64,000 nucleotides of DNA from Ensifer sp. MPMI2T (GTDB taxonomy: Bacteria; Pseudomonadota; Alphaproteobacteria; Rhizobiales; Rhizobiaceae), in the NCBI RefSeq assembly GCF_004827385.1, contig NZ_SRXN01000006.1, forward strand, positions 62,001 through 126,000, read 5' to 3'. Shown in pieces: positions 8,466-17,014 of this stretch. Made by a program: the position numbers and the translations under genes. Each line of letters begins with the position of its first letter. Position 1 is the stretch's first letter. The notes under the pieces are model-generated. The model had not been told where the DNA came from, did not search any database, and was given only the letters and a program-made list of their open reading frames with translations.

Positions 8466-9461
8466 TCAGAGTTGGCGTATGGCGATCTCTTCCTCTGCCG
8501 CAATCGCCAGCGGATTGCGCAACGGCAGGCCGAAGTCCCCGGCCTCGATCTCGAATACATCGCCCTCCTCCGTCCGGATGCCATCCCCGAAGGAAAGCGT
8601 CGCCGTGCCGAACATGTGCACATGCACGTCGCCCGGCACACGGAAGAGGCCGTACTTGAAGTGGTGATATTCGAGATTGGCGAAGCTGTGCGACATGTTC
8701 GCTTCGCCGGAAAGGAACGGCTTCTCCCATAGTACCTCGCCGCCACGCAGGATGCGCGAGGTGCCGCGAATGTCGTCAGGCGCCACACCGATGCGGATTT
8801 CCGGACCGAAGCTCGCATGCCTGAGCTTCGAATGCGCGAGCCACAGGTAGTTGACGCGTTCCGTCTTGTGATCGGAAAACTCGTTGGCGACGGCAAAGCC
8901 GAGGCGGTAGGGCACGCCCTTGTCGGAGATGACATAGATGCCGGCCATTTCCGGCTCCTCGCCGCCATCCTCGGCAAAGGCGGGCGACGTCAGCGGCTGC
9001 CCCGGGGCAACCGCCGCTGTTCCGTTGCCCTTGTAGAACCATTCCGGCTGGACACCCTTTTCGCCCGGCTTCGGCTTGCCGCCTTCGAGCCCCATGCGGA
9101 ACATTTTCATCGAATCGGTCAGCGTCTCTTCCGCTGCCTCGGCCGTCTTCTTGTGCATGGCGTCGCGCGTTGCCGCCGAGCCGAGATGGGTCAGGCCGGT
9201 TCCGGTCAGATGCAGGTGCGCCGGATCAGGATGCGTGATCGGTGAAAGAAGCCGACCTTCCGCATAGGCCTTCCCGAGATCGATCGTATCGCCCAGACCA
9301 CGGGCGTCGATCAGCTCCTTGAGGCTCTTGCCGCCGTTGGCCGCCTCCATCGCCAGCGCGTAGACGCTTTCCGCGCCCTTGACGACGCGAGCCACCTCGC
9401 CCGGAGACCGAACGGCGACGGCGATCGATCCATCTTCTTTCCTGACCTGAGAAATCAGCAC
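8466..9461 (-). CDS. gguC: GguC/AraD1, 2-keto-3-deoxy-L-arabinonate dehydratase
   Basis: The 331-residue product belongs to the GguC/AraD1 branch related to the fumarylacetoacetase fold. In Agrobacterium this gene (gguC, renamed araD1) follows gguAB and is assigned to conversion of 2-keto-3-deoxy-L-arabinonate to 2-oxoglutarate semialdehyde. The acidic metal-site motifs typical of the fold are visible around AGIYVISDKG and GDVFEIEAGDFGLPLRNP near the C-terminus. The GTG at 9461 was preferred over an open frame reaching 9548 because AGGAAGGA precedes it at normal distance and the product then starts MLISQVRKEDG. It lies between the permease and semialdehyde dehydrogenase genes, completing a three-step route. 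Confidence 0.85.
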   Translation of the reverse strand: MLISQVRKEDGSIAVAVRSPGEVARVVKGAESVYALAMEAANGGKSLKELIDARGLGDTIDLGKAYAEGRLLSPITHPDPAHLHLTGTGLTHLGSAATRDAMHKKTAEAAEETLTDSMKMFRMGLEGGKPKPGEKGVQPEWFYKGNGTAAVAPGQPLTSPAFAEDGGEEPEMAGIYVISDKGVPYRLGFAVANEFSDHKTERVNYLWLAHSKLRHASFGPEIRIGVAPDDIRGTSRILRGGEVLWEKPFLSGEANMSHSFANLEYHHFKYGLFRVPGDVHVHMFGTATLSFGDGIRTEEGDVFEIEAGDFGLPLRNPLAIAAEEEIAIRQL

Positions 9462-9612
9462 GTTCCTGTCCTTCCTCTCGACCTGGGCTTCGCCGCCCGC
9501 TGCTTCGTGACGCACGCAATGCGATGCCCCGAGGGTGACTTGCGCCACCCAATCCAGCGGCCGGAGCCGCCCGCTTCTGTTTCTGGTTCAATGCAGGCTG
9601 ATCGGGAACCGG

Positions 9613-10827
9613 TCAGCCTTTGCCTTTGTTCTTGTTATAGACGTCGAAGAATACGGCTGCGAGCAGCACCAGACCCTTGATCAGCTGTTGGTAGTCGATG
9701 CCGATGCCCATGATCGACATGCCGTTGTTCATCACGCCCATGATGAAGGCGCCGATGACGGCACCGGTGATCTTGCCGACGCCGCCCGAAGCCGAGGCGC
9801 CGCCGATGAAGCAGGCCGCGATCACGTCAAGTTCGAAGCCGACGCCTGCCTTCGGGGTCGCCGAGTTCAACCGCGCCGTGATGATCATGCCGGCGAGTGC
9901 GGCGAGCACGCCCATGTTCACGAAAGCGTAGAAGGTCAGCCGCTCGGTGTTGATGCCGGAGAGCTTGGCAGCCTTTTCATTGCCGCCCATGGCATAGATC
10001 CGCCGGCCGATCGTCGAGCGCGTCGTAAGGAACGTATAGGCCGCAATCAGCACGCCCATGACGATGAGAACGTTCGGCAGCCCGCGATAGGTCGACAGCT
10101 GAAAGCCGATGAACAGCGCGACGAAGCCGATGACCGCCATCTGGATTGCGAAGAAGACGAAGGGCTCGTTCTCCGTGCCGTGCTGCTCATTGATACGACG
10201 ATTGCGCAGCCCCGCGAACATCGCGTAGGCGACGAGCGCCAGCACAGCGACGAGCGCCACCATGTTCTTGATGACGTCGGGGTTCGGGCTGAGGAAGTAG
10301 AGAAAATCAGGCACGAAGCCGGTCGAAAGAAGCTGAAAGTCTTTGGGAAACGGGCCGATCGGGCGTCCACCGAGGACCACGTAGGTCATTCCGCGGAACA
10401 CCAGCATGCCGGCGAGCGTGACGATGAAGGACGGGATCTTCTGATAGGCCACCCAATAGCCCTGTGCCGCGCCCATGATGCCGCCGACGACGAGACAGGC
10501 GGGAATGACCACGAAGGCAGGCAGGCCCCATTTGACCAGCATGATCGCGGAGATCGCGCCGATGAAGGCCACGATCGAACCGACGGAAAGGTCGATATGG
10601 CCGGCGACAATGATCAGCAGCATGCCCAGCGCCATGATGACGATGAACGAGTTCTGCAGCACCAGGTTGGTGATGTTGACAGGCCTGAAAAGAACGCCGT
10701 CGGTCACGAACTGGAAGAACAGCATGATGATGACGAGCGCGACCAGGAGGCCGTATTCGCGGATGTTGTTCCTGAGATAGTCACCGATCGACGGTTTGGT
10801 GGTTTGGGTGCTCGTATCGGCGACCAT
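9613..10827 (-). CDS. gguB: GguB sugar ABC transporter permease
   Basis: A 404-residue integral inner-membrane permease of the CUT2 (ribose/xylose) type. It has about ten hydrophobic segments, the loop motif [14 protein letters not shown] near residue 90 and the conserved AMGGNEKAAKLSGI loop near residue 290. It partners with GguA ATPase and the ChvE binding protein to import galactose, glucose, arabinose and other aldoses. Its ATG shares one base with the gguA stop (TAATG), so translation is coupled. A longer extracytoplasmic insertion around residues 195-215 distinguishes it from RbsC-like permeases. Confidence 0.92.
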   Translation of the reverse strand: MVADTSTQTTKPSIGDYLRNNIREYGLLVALVIIMLFFQFVTDGVLFRPVNITNLVLQNSFIVIMALGMLLIIVAGHIDLSVGSIVAFIGAISAIMLVKWGLPAFVVIPACLVVGGIMGAAQGYWVAYQKIPSFIVTLAGMLVFRGMTYVVLGGRPIGPFPKDFQLLSTGFVPDFLYFLSPNPDVIKNMVALVAVLALVAYAMFAGLRNRRINEQHGTENEPFVFFAIQMAVIGFVALFIGFQLSTYRGLPNVLIVMGVLIAAYTFLTTRSTIGRRIYAMGGNEKAAKLSGINTERLTFYAFVNMGVLAALAGMIITARLNSATPKAGVGFELDVIAACFIGGASASGGVGKITGAVIGAFIMGVMNNGMSIMGIGIDYQQLIKGLVLLAAVFFDVYNKNKGKG

Positions 10828-12362
10828 TAGTGTTTCTCCCCTGAACGCATGATGGCGCGCATGATGGATTCCTGGCTTGCTTCTTCCTTGGAAAGCTCTG
10901 CCACAATGCGCCCTTCGTTCATGACATAGATGCGATCGCAGGTTCCGAGCAGTTCCGGCATCTCCGATGAGATCATCAGGATGCCTTTACCCTCGGCCGC
11001 GAGTTGGTTGATAATTGTGTAGATCTCATACTTCGCACCGATGTCGATGCCGCGTGTCGGCTCATCGAGTATGAGAACCTCGGGATTGGTGAACAGCCAC
11101 TTGGACAGCACGACTTTCTGCTGGTTGCCGCCCGAAAGGTTCACAGTTTCCTGGTAGATCGAATGCGAGCGAATCCGGAGCTTGGCGCGATATTCGGATG
11201 CGACCTTTACTTCCTTGCGGTCATCGATGACGCCACGCGACGCCACCGCCCTCAGGTTTGAGAGCGTCGTGTTCTCTTTGATGTTGTTGATCAGCACCAG
11301 GCCGAGTTGTTTGCGGTCCTCCGTGACATAGGCAAGACCGGCATCGATGGCACGCGGAATGGTGCTGACGTCCACCGGCTTGCCGCGCATCGTCACCTCG
11401 CCGGTGATCTTGTGCCCCCACGATTTGCCGAAGATGCTCATCGCCGTTTCGGTGCGGCCGGCGCCCATCAGGCCAGCAATGCCGACGACCTCGCCGGCGC
11501 GAACGTTGAAGCTGACGTCGTGCAAGAACTGCCGGTCGCGGTGATGCTGATGGAAGACGTTCCAGTTCTTCACTTCGAGCAGCGTCTCGCCGATATTCGG
11601 CTCGCGGGGCGGGTAGCGATCTTCCATCGCGCGGCCGACCATACCCTTGATGATCCGATCTTCGCTGATGTCTTCCTTGTGACAGTCGAGTGTTTCCACC
11701 GTGCCGCCGTCGCGCAGGATGGTGATCTGGTCCGCGACCTTTTTGATCTCGTTCAGCTTGTGCGAGATGATGATCGAGGTCATGCCCTGCTTGCGAAACT
11801 CCATGAGCAGCTTCAGGAGGGCGTCGGAATCGGTCTCGTTGAGCGAGGCGGTCGGTTCGTCGAGGATCAGCAGCCGGACCTTCTTGGAAAGCGCCTTGGC
11901 GATTTCCACCAGTTGCTGTTTGCCGACGCCGATATCGGTGATGAGCGTCGCAGGCGGATCCTTCAAGCCGACTTTGTTCAGCAGCTCCTGCGTGCGTGCA
12001 AAGGTCTGCGGCCAGTGGATCACGCCTTTGCTGGCAATCTCATTGCCGAGAAAGATGTTTTCGGCGATCGACAGCAGTGGAACGAGCGCCAGTTCCTGGT
12101 GAATGATGATGATGCCGAGATGCTCGCTGTCCGAGATCGTGCTGAAGCGGCGCACCTCGCCGTCATAGTGGATCTCACCCTCGTAGGTCCCTGCGGGATA
12201 GACGCCGCTCAGCACCTTCATCAAGGTCGACTTGCCGGCACCATTTTCACCGACGAGAGCGTGGATTTCACCTTCGCGGACCTTAAAGCTGACATTGTCC
12301 AGCGCCTTGACGCCCGGAAACGTCTTGGTGATGCCCCGCATTTCGAGAATGATATTGTCCAT
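10827..12362 (-). CDS. gguA: GguA sugar ABC transporter ATPase
   Basis: The 511-residue protein has two ABC cassettes, as usual for CUT2 sugar importers. The first has Walker [10 protein letters not shown], Walker [12 protein letters not shown]; the second has signature LSGGNQQKV and [12 protein letters not shown], with its own P-loop position degenerate (GLMGAGRTE), which is normal for this class. It energises uptake through GguB with ChvE. I chose the ATG at 12362 ([10 protein letters not shown]), as in Agrobacterium GguA; an in-frame ATG three codons earlier at 12371 cannot be excluded, and neither has a strong ribosome site. A terminator-like hairpin separates it from chvE. Confidence 0.92.
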   Translation of the reverse strand: MDNIILEMRGITKTFPGVKALDNVSFKVREGEIHALVGENGAGKSTLMKVLSGVYPAGTYEGEIHYDGEVRRFSTISDSEHLGIIIIHQELALVPLLSIAENIFLGNEIASKGVIHWPQTFARTQELLNKVGLKDPPATLITDIGVGKQQLVEIAKALSKKVRLLILDEPTASLNETDSDALLKLLMEFRKQGMTSIIISHKLNEIKKVADQITILRDGGTVETLDCHKEDISEDRIIKGMVGRAMEDRYPPREPNIGETLLEVKNWNVFHQHHRDRQFLHDVSFNVRAGEVVGIAGLMGAGRTETAMSIFGKSWGHKITGEVTMRGKPVDVSTIPRAIDAGLAYVTEDRKQLGLVLINNIKENTTLSNLRAVASRGVIDDRKEVKVASEYRAKLRIRSHSIYQETVNLSGGNQQKVVLSKWLFTNPEVLILDEPTRGIDIGAKYEIYTIINQLAAEGKGILMISSEMPELLGTCDRIYVMNEGRIVAELSKEEASQESIMRAIMRSGEKH

Positions 12363-12409
12363 GTTCAGCATTCCAGCGGCAGTCTGCGAGAGACTACAGA
12401 CTCCCTTAC

Positions 12410-12446
12410 CCAGAGAAAAGGGTCCGCAACGGATCGCGGACCCTCC
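12410..12446 (-). terminator. Intra-operon hairpin between chvE and gguA
   Basis: Read on the reverse strand, AGGGTCCGC / GCGGACCCT form a nine-base-pair perfect stem with an eight-base loop, followed by TTTTCTC. It sits just after the chvE stop codon and before gguA, so it probably terminates part of the transcripts or protects the chvE message, giving more binding protein than transporter. Confidence 0.8.
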
Positions 12447-12459
12447 GTATTCGATGCGA

Positions 12460-13527
12460 TCAGTTGTTGATCTGGTCTTCCGTGTAATAGCCCGAGCCGA
12501 CGAGGATTTCCTTGGCGTTGGACTTGTCGACCGCAACCGGCTTCAAGAGGTAGGACGGAACAACCTTGACACCGTTTTCATAGGTCTTGGTGTCGTTCAC
12601 TTCCGGCTCCTTGCCGTCCATGATCGCGTTGACCATGCCGACGGTGACCTTGGCGAGTTCGCGGGTGTCCTTGAAGACGGTCGAATTCTGTTCGTCGGCA
12701 AGGATCGACTTGACCGACGGCAGTTCGGCGTCCTGACCGGTGACCACCGGCATCGGCATATCGCCGGAGCCGTAGCCGACGCCCTTCAGAGCCGAGATGA
12801 TCCCGATCGAGAGACCGTCATAGGGCGAGAGCACGCCGTCGACCTTTGCATCGGTATAGGTGGACGAAAGCAGGTTTTCCATGCGGGACTGGGCGACGGC
12901 GCCGTCCCAACGCAGCGTGCCGACCTGATCCATGCCCGTCTGGCCGGACTTCACGACGATCTTGCCGCTGTCGATCAAGGGCTGCAGAACCGACATCGCG
13001 CCGTCATAGAAGAAGAAGGCGTTGTTGTCATCCGGCGAGCCGCCGAAAAGTTCGATGTTCTTCGGCTCGGTCGCGCCGTCGAGCTTCAGGCCGTTGACGA
13101 GCGAGGTCGCCTGCAGGACGCCTACCTGGAAGTTGTCGAAGGTGGCGTAGTAGTCGACATTACCGGAGTCGCGGATGAGGCGGTCATAGGCAATGACCTT
13201 GACGCCGGCGTCATGCGCCTTCTGCAGGATGTCCGACAGGGTCGTGCCGTCGATGGCGCCGATCACGAGGACCTTCGCGCCCTTGGTCACCATGTTCTCG
13301 ATCTGCGCGAGCTGGTTCGGAATGTCGTCATCGGCGAACTGCAGGTCCGGCGTGTAGCCAGCTTCCTTGAACAGCTTCTCCATGGTCTCGCCGTCGGAAA
13401 TCCAGCGGGTCGACGTCTTCGTCGGCATGGAAATGCCGACCGTGCCCTTGTCCTGTGCGAAGACCGGTGCAGCAAACGACGCGACGGTGAACGCCGCGGC
13501 TGCGAGAAGCGAAGTAATCAATTTCAT
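12460..13527 (-). CDS. chvE: ChvE multiple-sugar periplasmic binding protein
   Basis: The 355-residue product begins with a signal peptide ([20 protein letters not shown], cleavage likely after PVFA at residue 24). The mature protein starts [19 protein letters not shown], the sugar-pocket start known from ChvE/GbpR-regulated binding proteins. In Agrobacterium ChvE binds arabinose, galactose, glucose and acidic sugars, serves the GguAB importer and also signals chemotaxis and virulence. GGGAGAG lies just before the ATG at 13527. It is the first gene of the operon that continues with gguA, gguB, araD1 and the two other arabinonate-degrading enzymes, and is divergent from gbpR. Confidence 0.94.
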   Translation of the reverse strand: MKLITSLLAAAAFTVASFAAPVFAQDKGTVGISMPTKTSTRWISDGETMEKLFKEAGYTPDLQFADDDIPNQLAQIENMVTKGAKVLVIGAIDGTTLSDILQKAHDAGVKVIAYDRLIRDSGNVDYYATFDNFQVGVLQATSLVNGLKLDGATEPKNIELFGGSPDDNNAFFFYDGAMSVLQPLIDSGKIVVKSGQTGMDQVGTLRWDGAVAQSRMENLLSSTYTDAKVDGVLSPYDGLSIGIISALKGVGYGSGDMPMPVVTGQDAELPSVKSILADEQNSTVFKDTRELAKVTVGMVNAIMDGKEPEVNDTKTYENGVKVVPSYLLKPVAVDKSNAKEILVGSGYYTEDQINN

Positions 13528-13727
13528 CAGATCTCTCCCTGAGTGTTGAAGCCGGCAGGCCCCGTCATATGCGCAGCGATCCACCGGCGCGGAGAGCTGG
13601 TCCCCGGCGGTGGTTCAAGGTGAAGGAAAGCCCTCCCGGCCTCACATACTCCCGCATGCACTGGCGCATCGGAAGGGAAACTGGAATCAATCGACATAAC
13701 TGTCAAATACAATATCGCTTTGCATGC

Positions 13728-13760
13728 ATATCAAAATTGATATACCACTCAAAAAGAGTG
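13728..13760. promoter_or_regulatory. Candidate GbpR operator region
   Basis: Two inverted repeats lie just before gbpR in the chvE-gbpR divergent region: ATATCAA-AA-TTGATAT at 13728-13743 (a T-N11-A type dyad expected for LysR regulators) and CACTC-AAAAA-GAGTG at 13746-13760. LysR proteins usually bind such sites to control both the divergent target and themselves. The pairing of regulator and site is inferred from position. Confidence 0.55.
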
Positions 13761-13766
13761 TGATTA

Positions 13767-14780
13767 TTGAAAATTTTCGCAAACGGGACCAAGGCCGTGA
13801 CAGTGGACAGTAGGGCGAATACCGCAGGGACGGGGGACGAACTCCTTGATACCGCCCTCCTTCGGTCGGGGCTGAAGATCAATCATCTGAGACTCATTCT
13901 GGCGATCGAGGATCATCGTCGCATCAGCACCGCTGCCGATTCACTCGGCATCTCGCAGCCGGCAGCGTCGCGCATGCTCGCCGAGATCGAAGCGATCATG
14001 AGGGCGCCGATTTGCGAACGTGTGGCGCGCGGCGTCGAACTGACACGTTTTGGCCAGGCGCTTGCGCGTCGCGCCCGCACGATCTTTCTCGAACTGCGCG
14101 AAGCCGCGCGCGAGATCAATGAGCTGAAAACCGGCAGCGGCGGTTCCGTGTCGCTGGGCTCCGTCACCGGCCCCGCCCTCAATCTCGCCGTGCCTGCCAT
14201 CCGCCAGGTTTCGACGGCGTATCCCGGCATCGAAATCAATGTGCAGATCGACAACAGCAATGTGCTGACCCGCGAGCTCCTGGCGGCGCGCCACGACTTC
14301 GTCGTCGGCCGCATTCCGGACGATCTCAATCCCCGTCTCTTCAACATGGTGGAGATCGGTTTCGAGGAAGTCTGCCTGATTGTTCGCGAAGGCCATCCCC
14401 TGCTCGACAAGCCAGTTGCCAGTGCCGAGGACCTGCCGGGTTACGACTGGGTGTTTCAGCCGCCGGGCACGCTGTTGCGCCGTGCGGTCGAGGACAGCTT
14501 CGTCTCCGCCGGCGTCCGGCTGCCGGCAACCGTCATCAACACGTCCTCGATCATTCTGACGCTGTCGATCGTTCGAAACACCAATGCGATTGCACCGGTC
14601 GCCCTCGACGTCGCGAATCTCGTCGCCGGCAACGGGACGCCCGCCGGCGATATTCGCGTTCTGCCGACGCAATTCCCGATACGCATCAAGCCCTATGGCC
14701 TCATCACCGCCGAAGGCCGTGCCCTGCCGCCGAGCGCAAAGCTGCTCTACGACCTGATCCTGAAGCAAAGTAGAGCGTGA
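13767..14780 (+). CDS. gbpR: GbpR, LysR-family regulator of chvE
   Basis: The 337-residue product has an N-terminal LysR winged helix (about residues 35-95, with the recognition segment STAADSLGISQPAASRMLAE) and a periplasmic-binding-protein-like effector domain after residue 120. Divergent placement next to chvE matches gbpR of Agrobacterium, which controls chvE-ggu expression in response to sugars. The first codon is unclear: a TTG at 13767 gives the full frame, while GTG codons at 13797 and 13803 are also possible and lie behind weak purine-rich leaders; the helix-turn-helix is intact in every case. Confidence 0.88.
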   Translation: MKIFANGTKAVTVDSRANTAGTGDELLDTALLRSGLKINHLRLILAIEDHRRISTAADSLGISQPAASRMLAEIEAIMRAPICERVARGVELTRFGQALARRARTIFLELREAAREINELKTGSGGSVSLGSVTGPALNLAVPAIRQVSTAYPGIEINVQIDNSNVLTRELLAARHDFVVGRIPDDLNPRLFNMVEIGFEEVCLIVREGHPLLDKPVASAEDLPGYDWVFQPPGTLLRRAVEDSFVSAGVRLPATVINTSSIILTLSIVRNTNAIAPVALDVANLVAGNGTPAGDIRVLPTQFPIRIKPYGLITAEGRALPPSAKLLYDLILKQSRA

Positions 14781-14879
14781 TCAGGCCCGCATAACCCTCA
14801 CAGGGCAGAATCGCTGATGAATCCTGCTTCGTCGGTCGTTCCAAACGGGCGCCCCGAACAAATACGAGAAGGCGAAATC

Positions 14880-15335
14880 ATGTTCGGCATGTCCGTGTTT
14901 CAGTCGGTGCTCGAACGATTGAAGGCGGAGCAGGAGGGCGAAGCGTCCAACGAGGACGCAGGCGGACAGGCATTCCGGCATGGGATGGCCGGTTTCCCGC
15001 AGGGCTTCATCGCCGACACGTCACCGGCCATGACTGCATTCGATGCGGTGCAGCGCGCCTATCGCGACCTTGCACCGGCTGAGAGCACGCAGCCGCCGGT
15101 GATGCCCGATTATTTGAAACGCACCAATCTTGCCGAGGTTGCGGCCGAACTTGCGCTTGAGGAGCAGGAAACCGCGGCCACGCTTGCTGCCAAACGACGG
15201 CGGTTCGCCGCCGCCAACCATCCGGACAGGTTACCCGCCGAATTCAGGGCCAACGCCACCGTCCGGATGAAGCTCGGCAATATGCTCATCGACGAAGCGT
15301 CGCGGAGGTTGCCGCGCGACGACAGGTCGACATGA
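14880..15335 (+). CDS. Hypothetical J-domain-like protein
   Basis: The 151-residue hydrophilic protein has a C-terminal segment with LAAKRRRFAAANHPDRLPAE, which contains an HPD tripeptide behind a basic helix, as in DnaJ-type domains that stimulate Hsp70; the last helix follows around residues 120-145. The N-terminal half is an unrecognised, Glu/Ala-rich region. The ATG at 14880 (MFGMSVFQ) was selected because GAGAAGG lies seven bases upstream; a longer open frame from 14817 has no such site. It follows gbpR on the same strand with a gap of 100 bases. Function is unknown. Confidence 0.6.
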   Translation: MFGMSVFQSVLERLKAEQEGEASNEDAGGQAFRHGMAGFPQGFIADTSPAMTAFDAVQRAYRDLAPAESTQPPVMPDYLKRTNLAEVAAELALEEQETAATLAAKRRRFAAANHPDRLPAEFRANATVRMKLGNMLIDEASRRLPRDDRST

Positions 15336-15338
15336 CCT

Positions 15339-15569
15339 TCACTTCGGGGCGTCGCCCGCGTCGGTCTTGTCATCGACCGATTGCTTCGGCTTGAAAAAGA
15401 TCAGCAGAGCACAGCCTGCATAGGCGGTCACGGCCAGAAAGATCATGCCCCACGTCGTCTGGCCGGTACTGAACTCGACCGCTGTCCAGCCGGCGCAGAA
15501 GGCGACGATCAACAGTCGGATCCACAAGGGCCGGTAAAAAGGGTGATCCGGATCGATGAACTTGAACAT
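15339..15569 (-). CDS. DUF3329 small membrane protein
   Basis: A 76-residue inner-membrane protein begins MFKFIDPDHPFYRPLWIR, the signature of the rhizobial DUF3329 family, and has two hydrophobic spans (LLIVAFCAGWTAVEF and GMIFLAVTAYAGCALLIFF) followed by a charged tail. It converges with the J-domain-like gene, the stop codons lying a few bases apart. The start at 15569 fits the family; a longer open frame to 15614 adds an unconserved leader. The role is unknown. Confidence 0.75.
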   Translation of the reverse strand: MFKFIDPDHPFYRPLWIRLLIVAFCAGWTAVEFSTGQTTWGMIFLAVTAYAGCALLIFFKPKQSVDDKTDAGDAPK

Positions 15570-15673
15570 CCTGTCTCTCGGCCTGTTGTAAATGGGCCTT
15601 CCTTCTAGGGGCAATCTGGCTGCGCCTGCAAGTGCACCACCACAAACAGACGCTTGACGCCTCCATTATAAAT

Positions 15674-15716
15674 GGAATAAAAATTCCGAAATAGGAAAAT
15701 TTGGCCTTTTCATTCC
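15674..15716. promoter_or_regulatory. IolR-type operator (GGAA-N6-TTCC) upstream of iolG
   Basis: An exact GGAA-TAAAAA-TTCC palindrome lies at 15674-15687. After a further six bases comes another GGAA (15694-15697), with a matching TTCC at 15713-15716. This is the recognition pattern reported for the RpiR-family inositol repressor IolR of Sinorhizobium meliloti. It lies about 240 bases ahead of the inositol dehydrogenase gene, inside the 357-base gap between DUF3329 and iolG, which otherwise holds no gene. Confidence 0.7.
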
Positions 15717-15926
15717 GGAGGCGACCTCTCGCGAAATTCGCGCAAACGAGAGACCGTGGCGGAATGGAGGCAAGGGAGAGAGACATACCGCGCCGCGGCG
15801 CGCGGGGATATCAACCGTTACATTCCTTATGAATGCGCGGGCAATGCGGTCCGCGACGCCTTTGCGCGATGAGCGTCAATCATCGCGCCCCCTTCCGGTT
15901 GCGACCGGATTTCGAGAGAGACGAAC

Positions 15927-16919
15927 ATGACAGTGAGATTTGGACTTCTGGGGGCCGGGCGCATCGGCAAGGTTCACGCGAAAGCCGTCAGCGGCAATCC
16001 CGACGCCGTCCTCGTTGCGGTTGCCGATGCCTTCCCGGCCGCGGCAGACGCCATCGCCAATGCCTATGGCTGCGAAGTGCGCACGATCGAGGCAATCGAA
16101 AGCGCTGCCGATATCGATGCCGTCGTCATCTGCACGCCGACCGATACGCACGCCGACCTGATCGAGCGCTTCGCGCGCGCCGGCAAGGCGATCTTCTGCG
16201 AAAAGCCGATCGATCTCGATGTCGAGCGCGTAAAGGCCTGCCTCAAGGTCGTGTCGGACACAAAGGCAAAGCTGATGGTCGGCTTCAACCGCCGCTTCGA
16301 TCCGCATTTCATGGCCGTGCGCAAGGCGATCGACGACGGCCGCATCGGCGATGTCGAGATGGTGACGATCACCTCGCGCGATCCGGGTGCACCGCCGGTC
16401 GACTATATCAAGCGCTCCGGCGGAATCTTCCGCGACATGACGATCCACGATTTCGACATGGCGCGCTTCCTGCTCGGCGAAGAGCCCGTTACCGTGACCG
16501 CCACCGCTGCAGTGCTCGTCGACAAGGCGATCGGCGAGGCCGGCGACTATGATAGCGTCTCGGTCATCCTGCAGACAGCGTCCGGCAGGCAGGCGATCAT
16601 CTCGAATTCGCGCCGTGCCACCTATGGCTATGATCAGCGCATCGAGGTCCACGGATCGAAGGGTGTCGTCTCAGCGGAAAACCAGCGCCCCGTATCGATC
16701 GAAATCGCCACCGGCGAAGGCTACACCCGTCCGCCGCTGCACGACTTCTTCATGACGCGCTATACCGAGGCCTACGCGAACGAGATCGAGAGCTTCATCG
16801 CGGCGATCGAAAAAGGCGCAGAAATCACGCCCTCCGGCAAGGACGGCCTCGCGGCGCTCGCGCTGGCAGACGCGGCCGTGAAGTCGGTTGCCGAGAAGCG
16901 CCAGGTCAGCGTCGCCTGA
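15927..16919 (+). CDS. iolG: Inositol 2-dehydrogenase
   Basis: The 330-residue Gfo/Idh/MocA oxidoreductase oxidises myo-inositol to 2-keto-myo-inositol with NAD+ in the cytosol, the first step of inositol catabolism. The N-terminal Rossmann motif is GLLGAGRIGKVHA (residues 6-18); the catalytic Lys is in IFCEKPIDL near residue 95 and the DxxxH-type motif is MTIHDFDMARF near residues 172-182. GAGAGAGACG precedes the ATG. It stands alone, with no other iol genes in the window, and an IolR-type operator lies upstream. It corresponds to idhA of S. meliloti. Confidence 0.92.
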   Translation: MTVRFGLLGAGRIGKVHAKAVSGNPDAVLVAVADAFPAAADAIANAYGCEVRTIEAIESAADIDAVVICTPTDTHADLIERFARAGKAIFCEKPIDLDVERVKACLKVVSDTKAKLMVGFNRRFDPHFMAVRKAIDDGRIGDVEMVTITSRDPGAPPVDYIKRSGGIFRDMTIHDFDMARFLLGEEPVTVTATAAVLVDKAIGEAGDYDSVSVILQTASGRQAIISNSRRATYGYDQRIEVHGSKGVVSAENQRPVSIEIATGEGYTRPPLHDFFMTRYTEAYANEIESFIAAIEKGAEITPSGKDGLAALALADAAVKSVAEKRQVSVA

Positions 16920-16923
16920 CGCC

Positions 16924-16959
16924 GGCATTTTCAGCAAAACAGGCATTTTCAGCAAAACA
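16924..16959. repeat. Exact 18-bp tandem duplication
   Basis: GGCATTTTCAGCAAAACA occurs twice in direct succession (16924-16941 and 16942-16959), immediately after the iolG stop codon and before the terminator. It looks like a recent slippage or duplication event and may vary in copy number. Confidence 0.9.
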
Positions 16960-16963
16960 GACG

Positions 16964-17000
16964 AGGCCGGGTCCACTGTAGTGCCCGGCCTTGATCGTTT
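16964..17000 (+). terminator. Rho-independent terminator after iolG
   Basis: AGGCCGGG (16964-16971) pairs with CCCGGCCT (16984-16991) around a 12-base loop and is followed by a T-rich TGATCGTTTTCATT. It separates iolG from the convergent GGDEF-EAL gene. Confidence 0.75.
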
Positions 17001-17014
17001 TCATTCGGTGAAAA

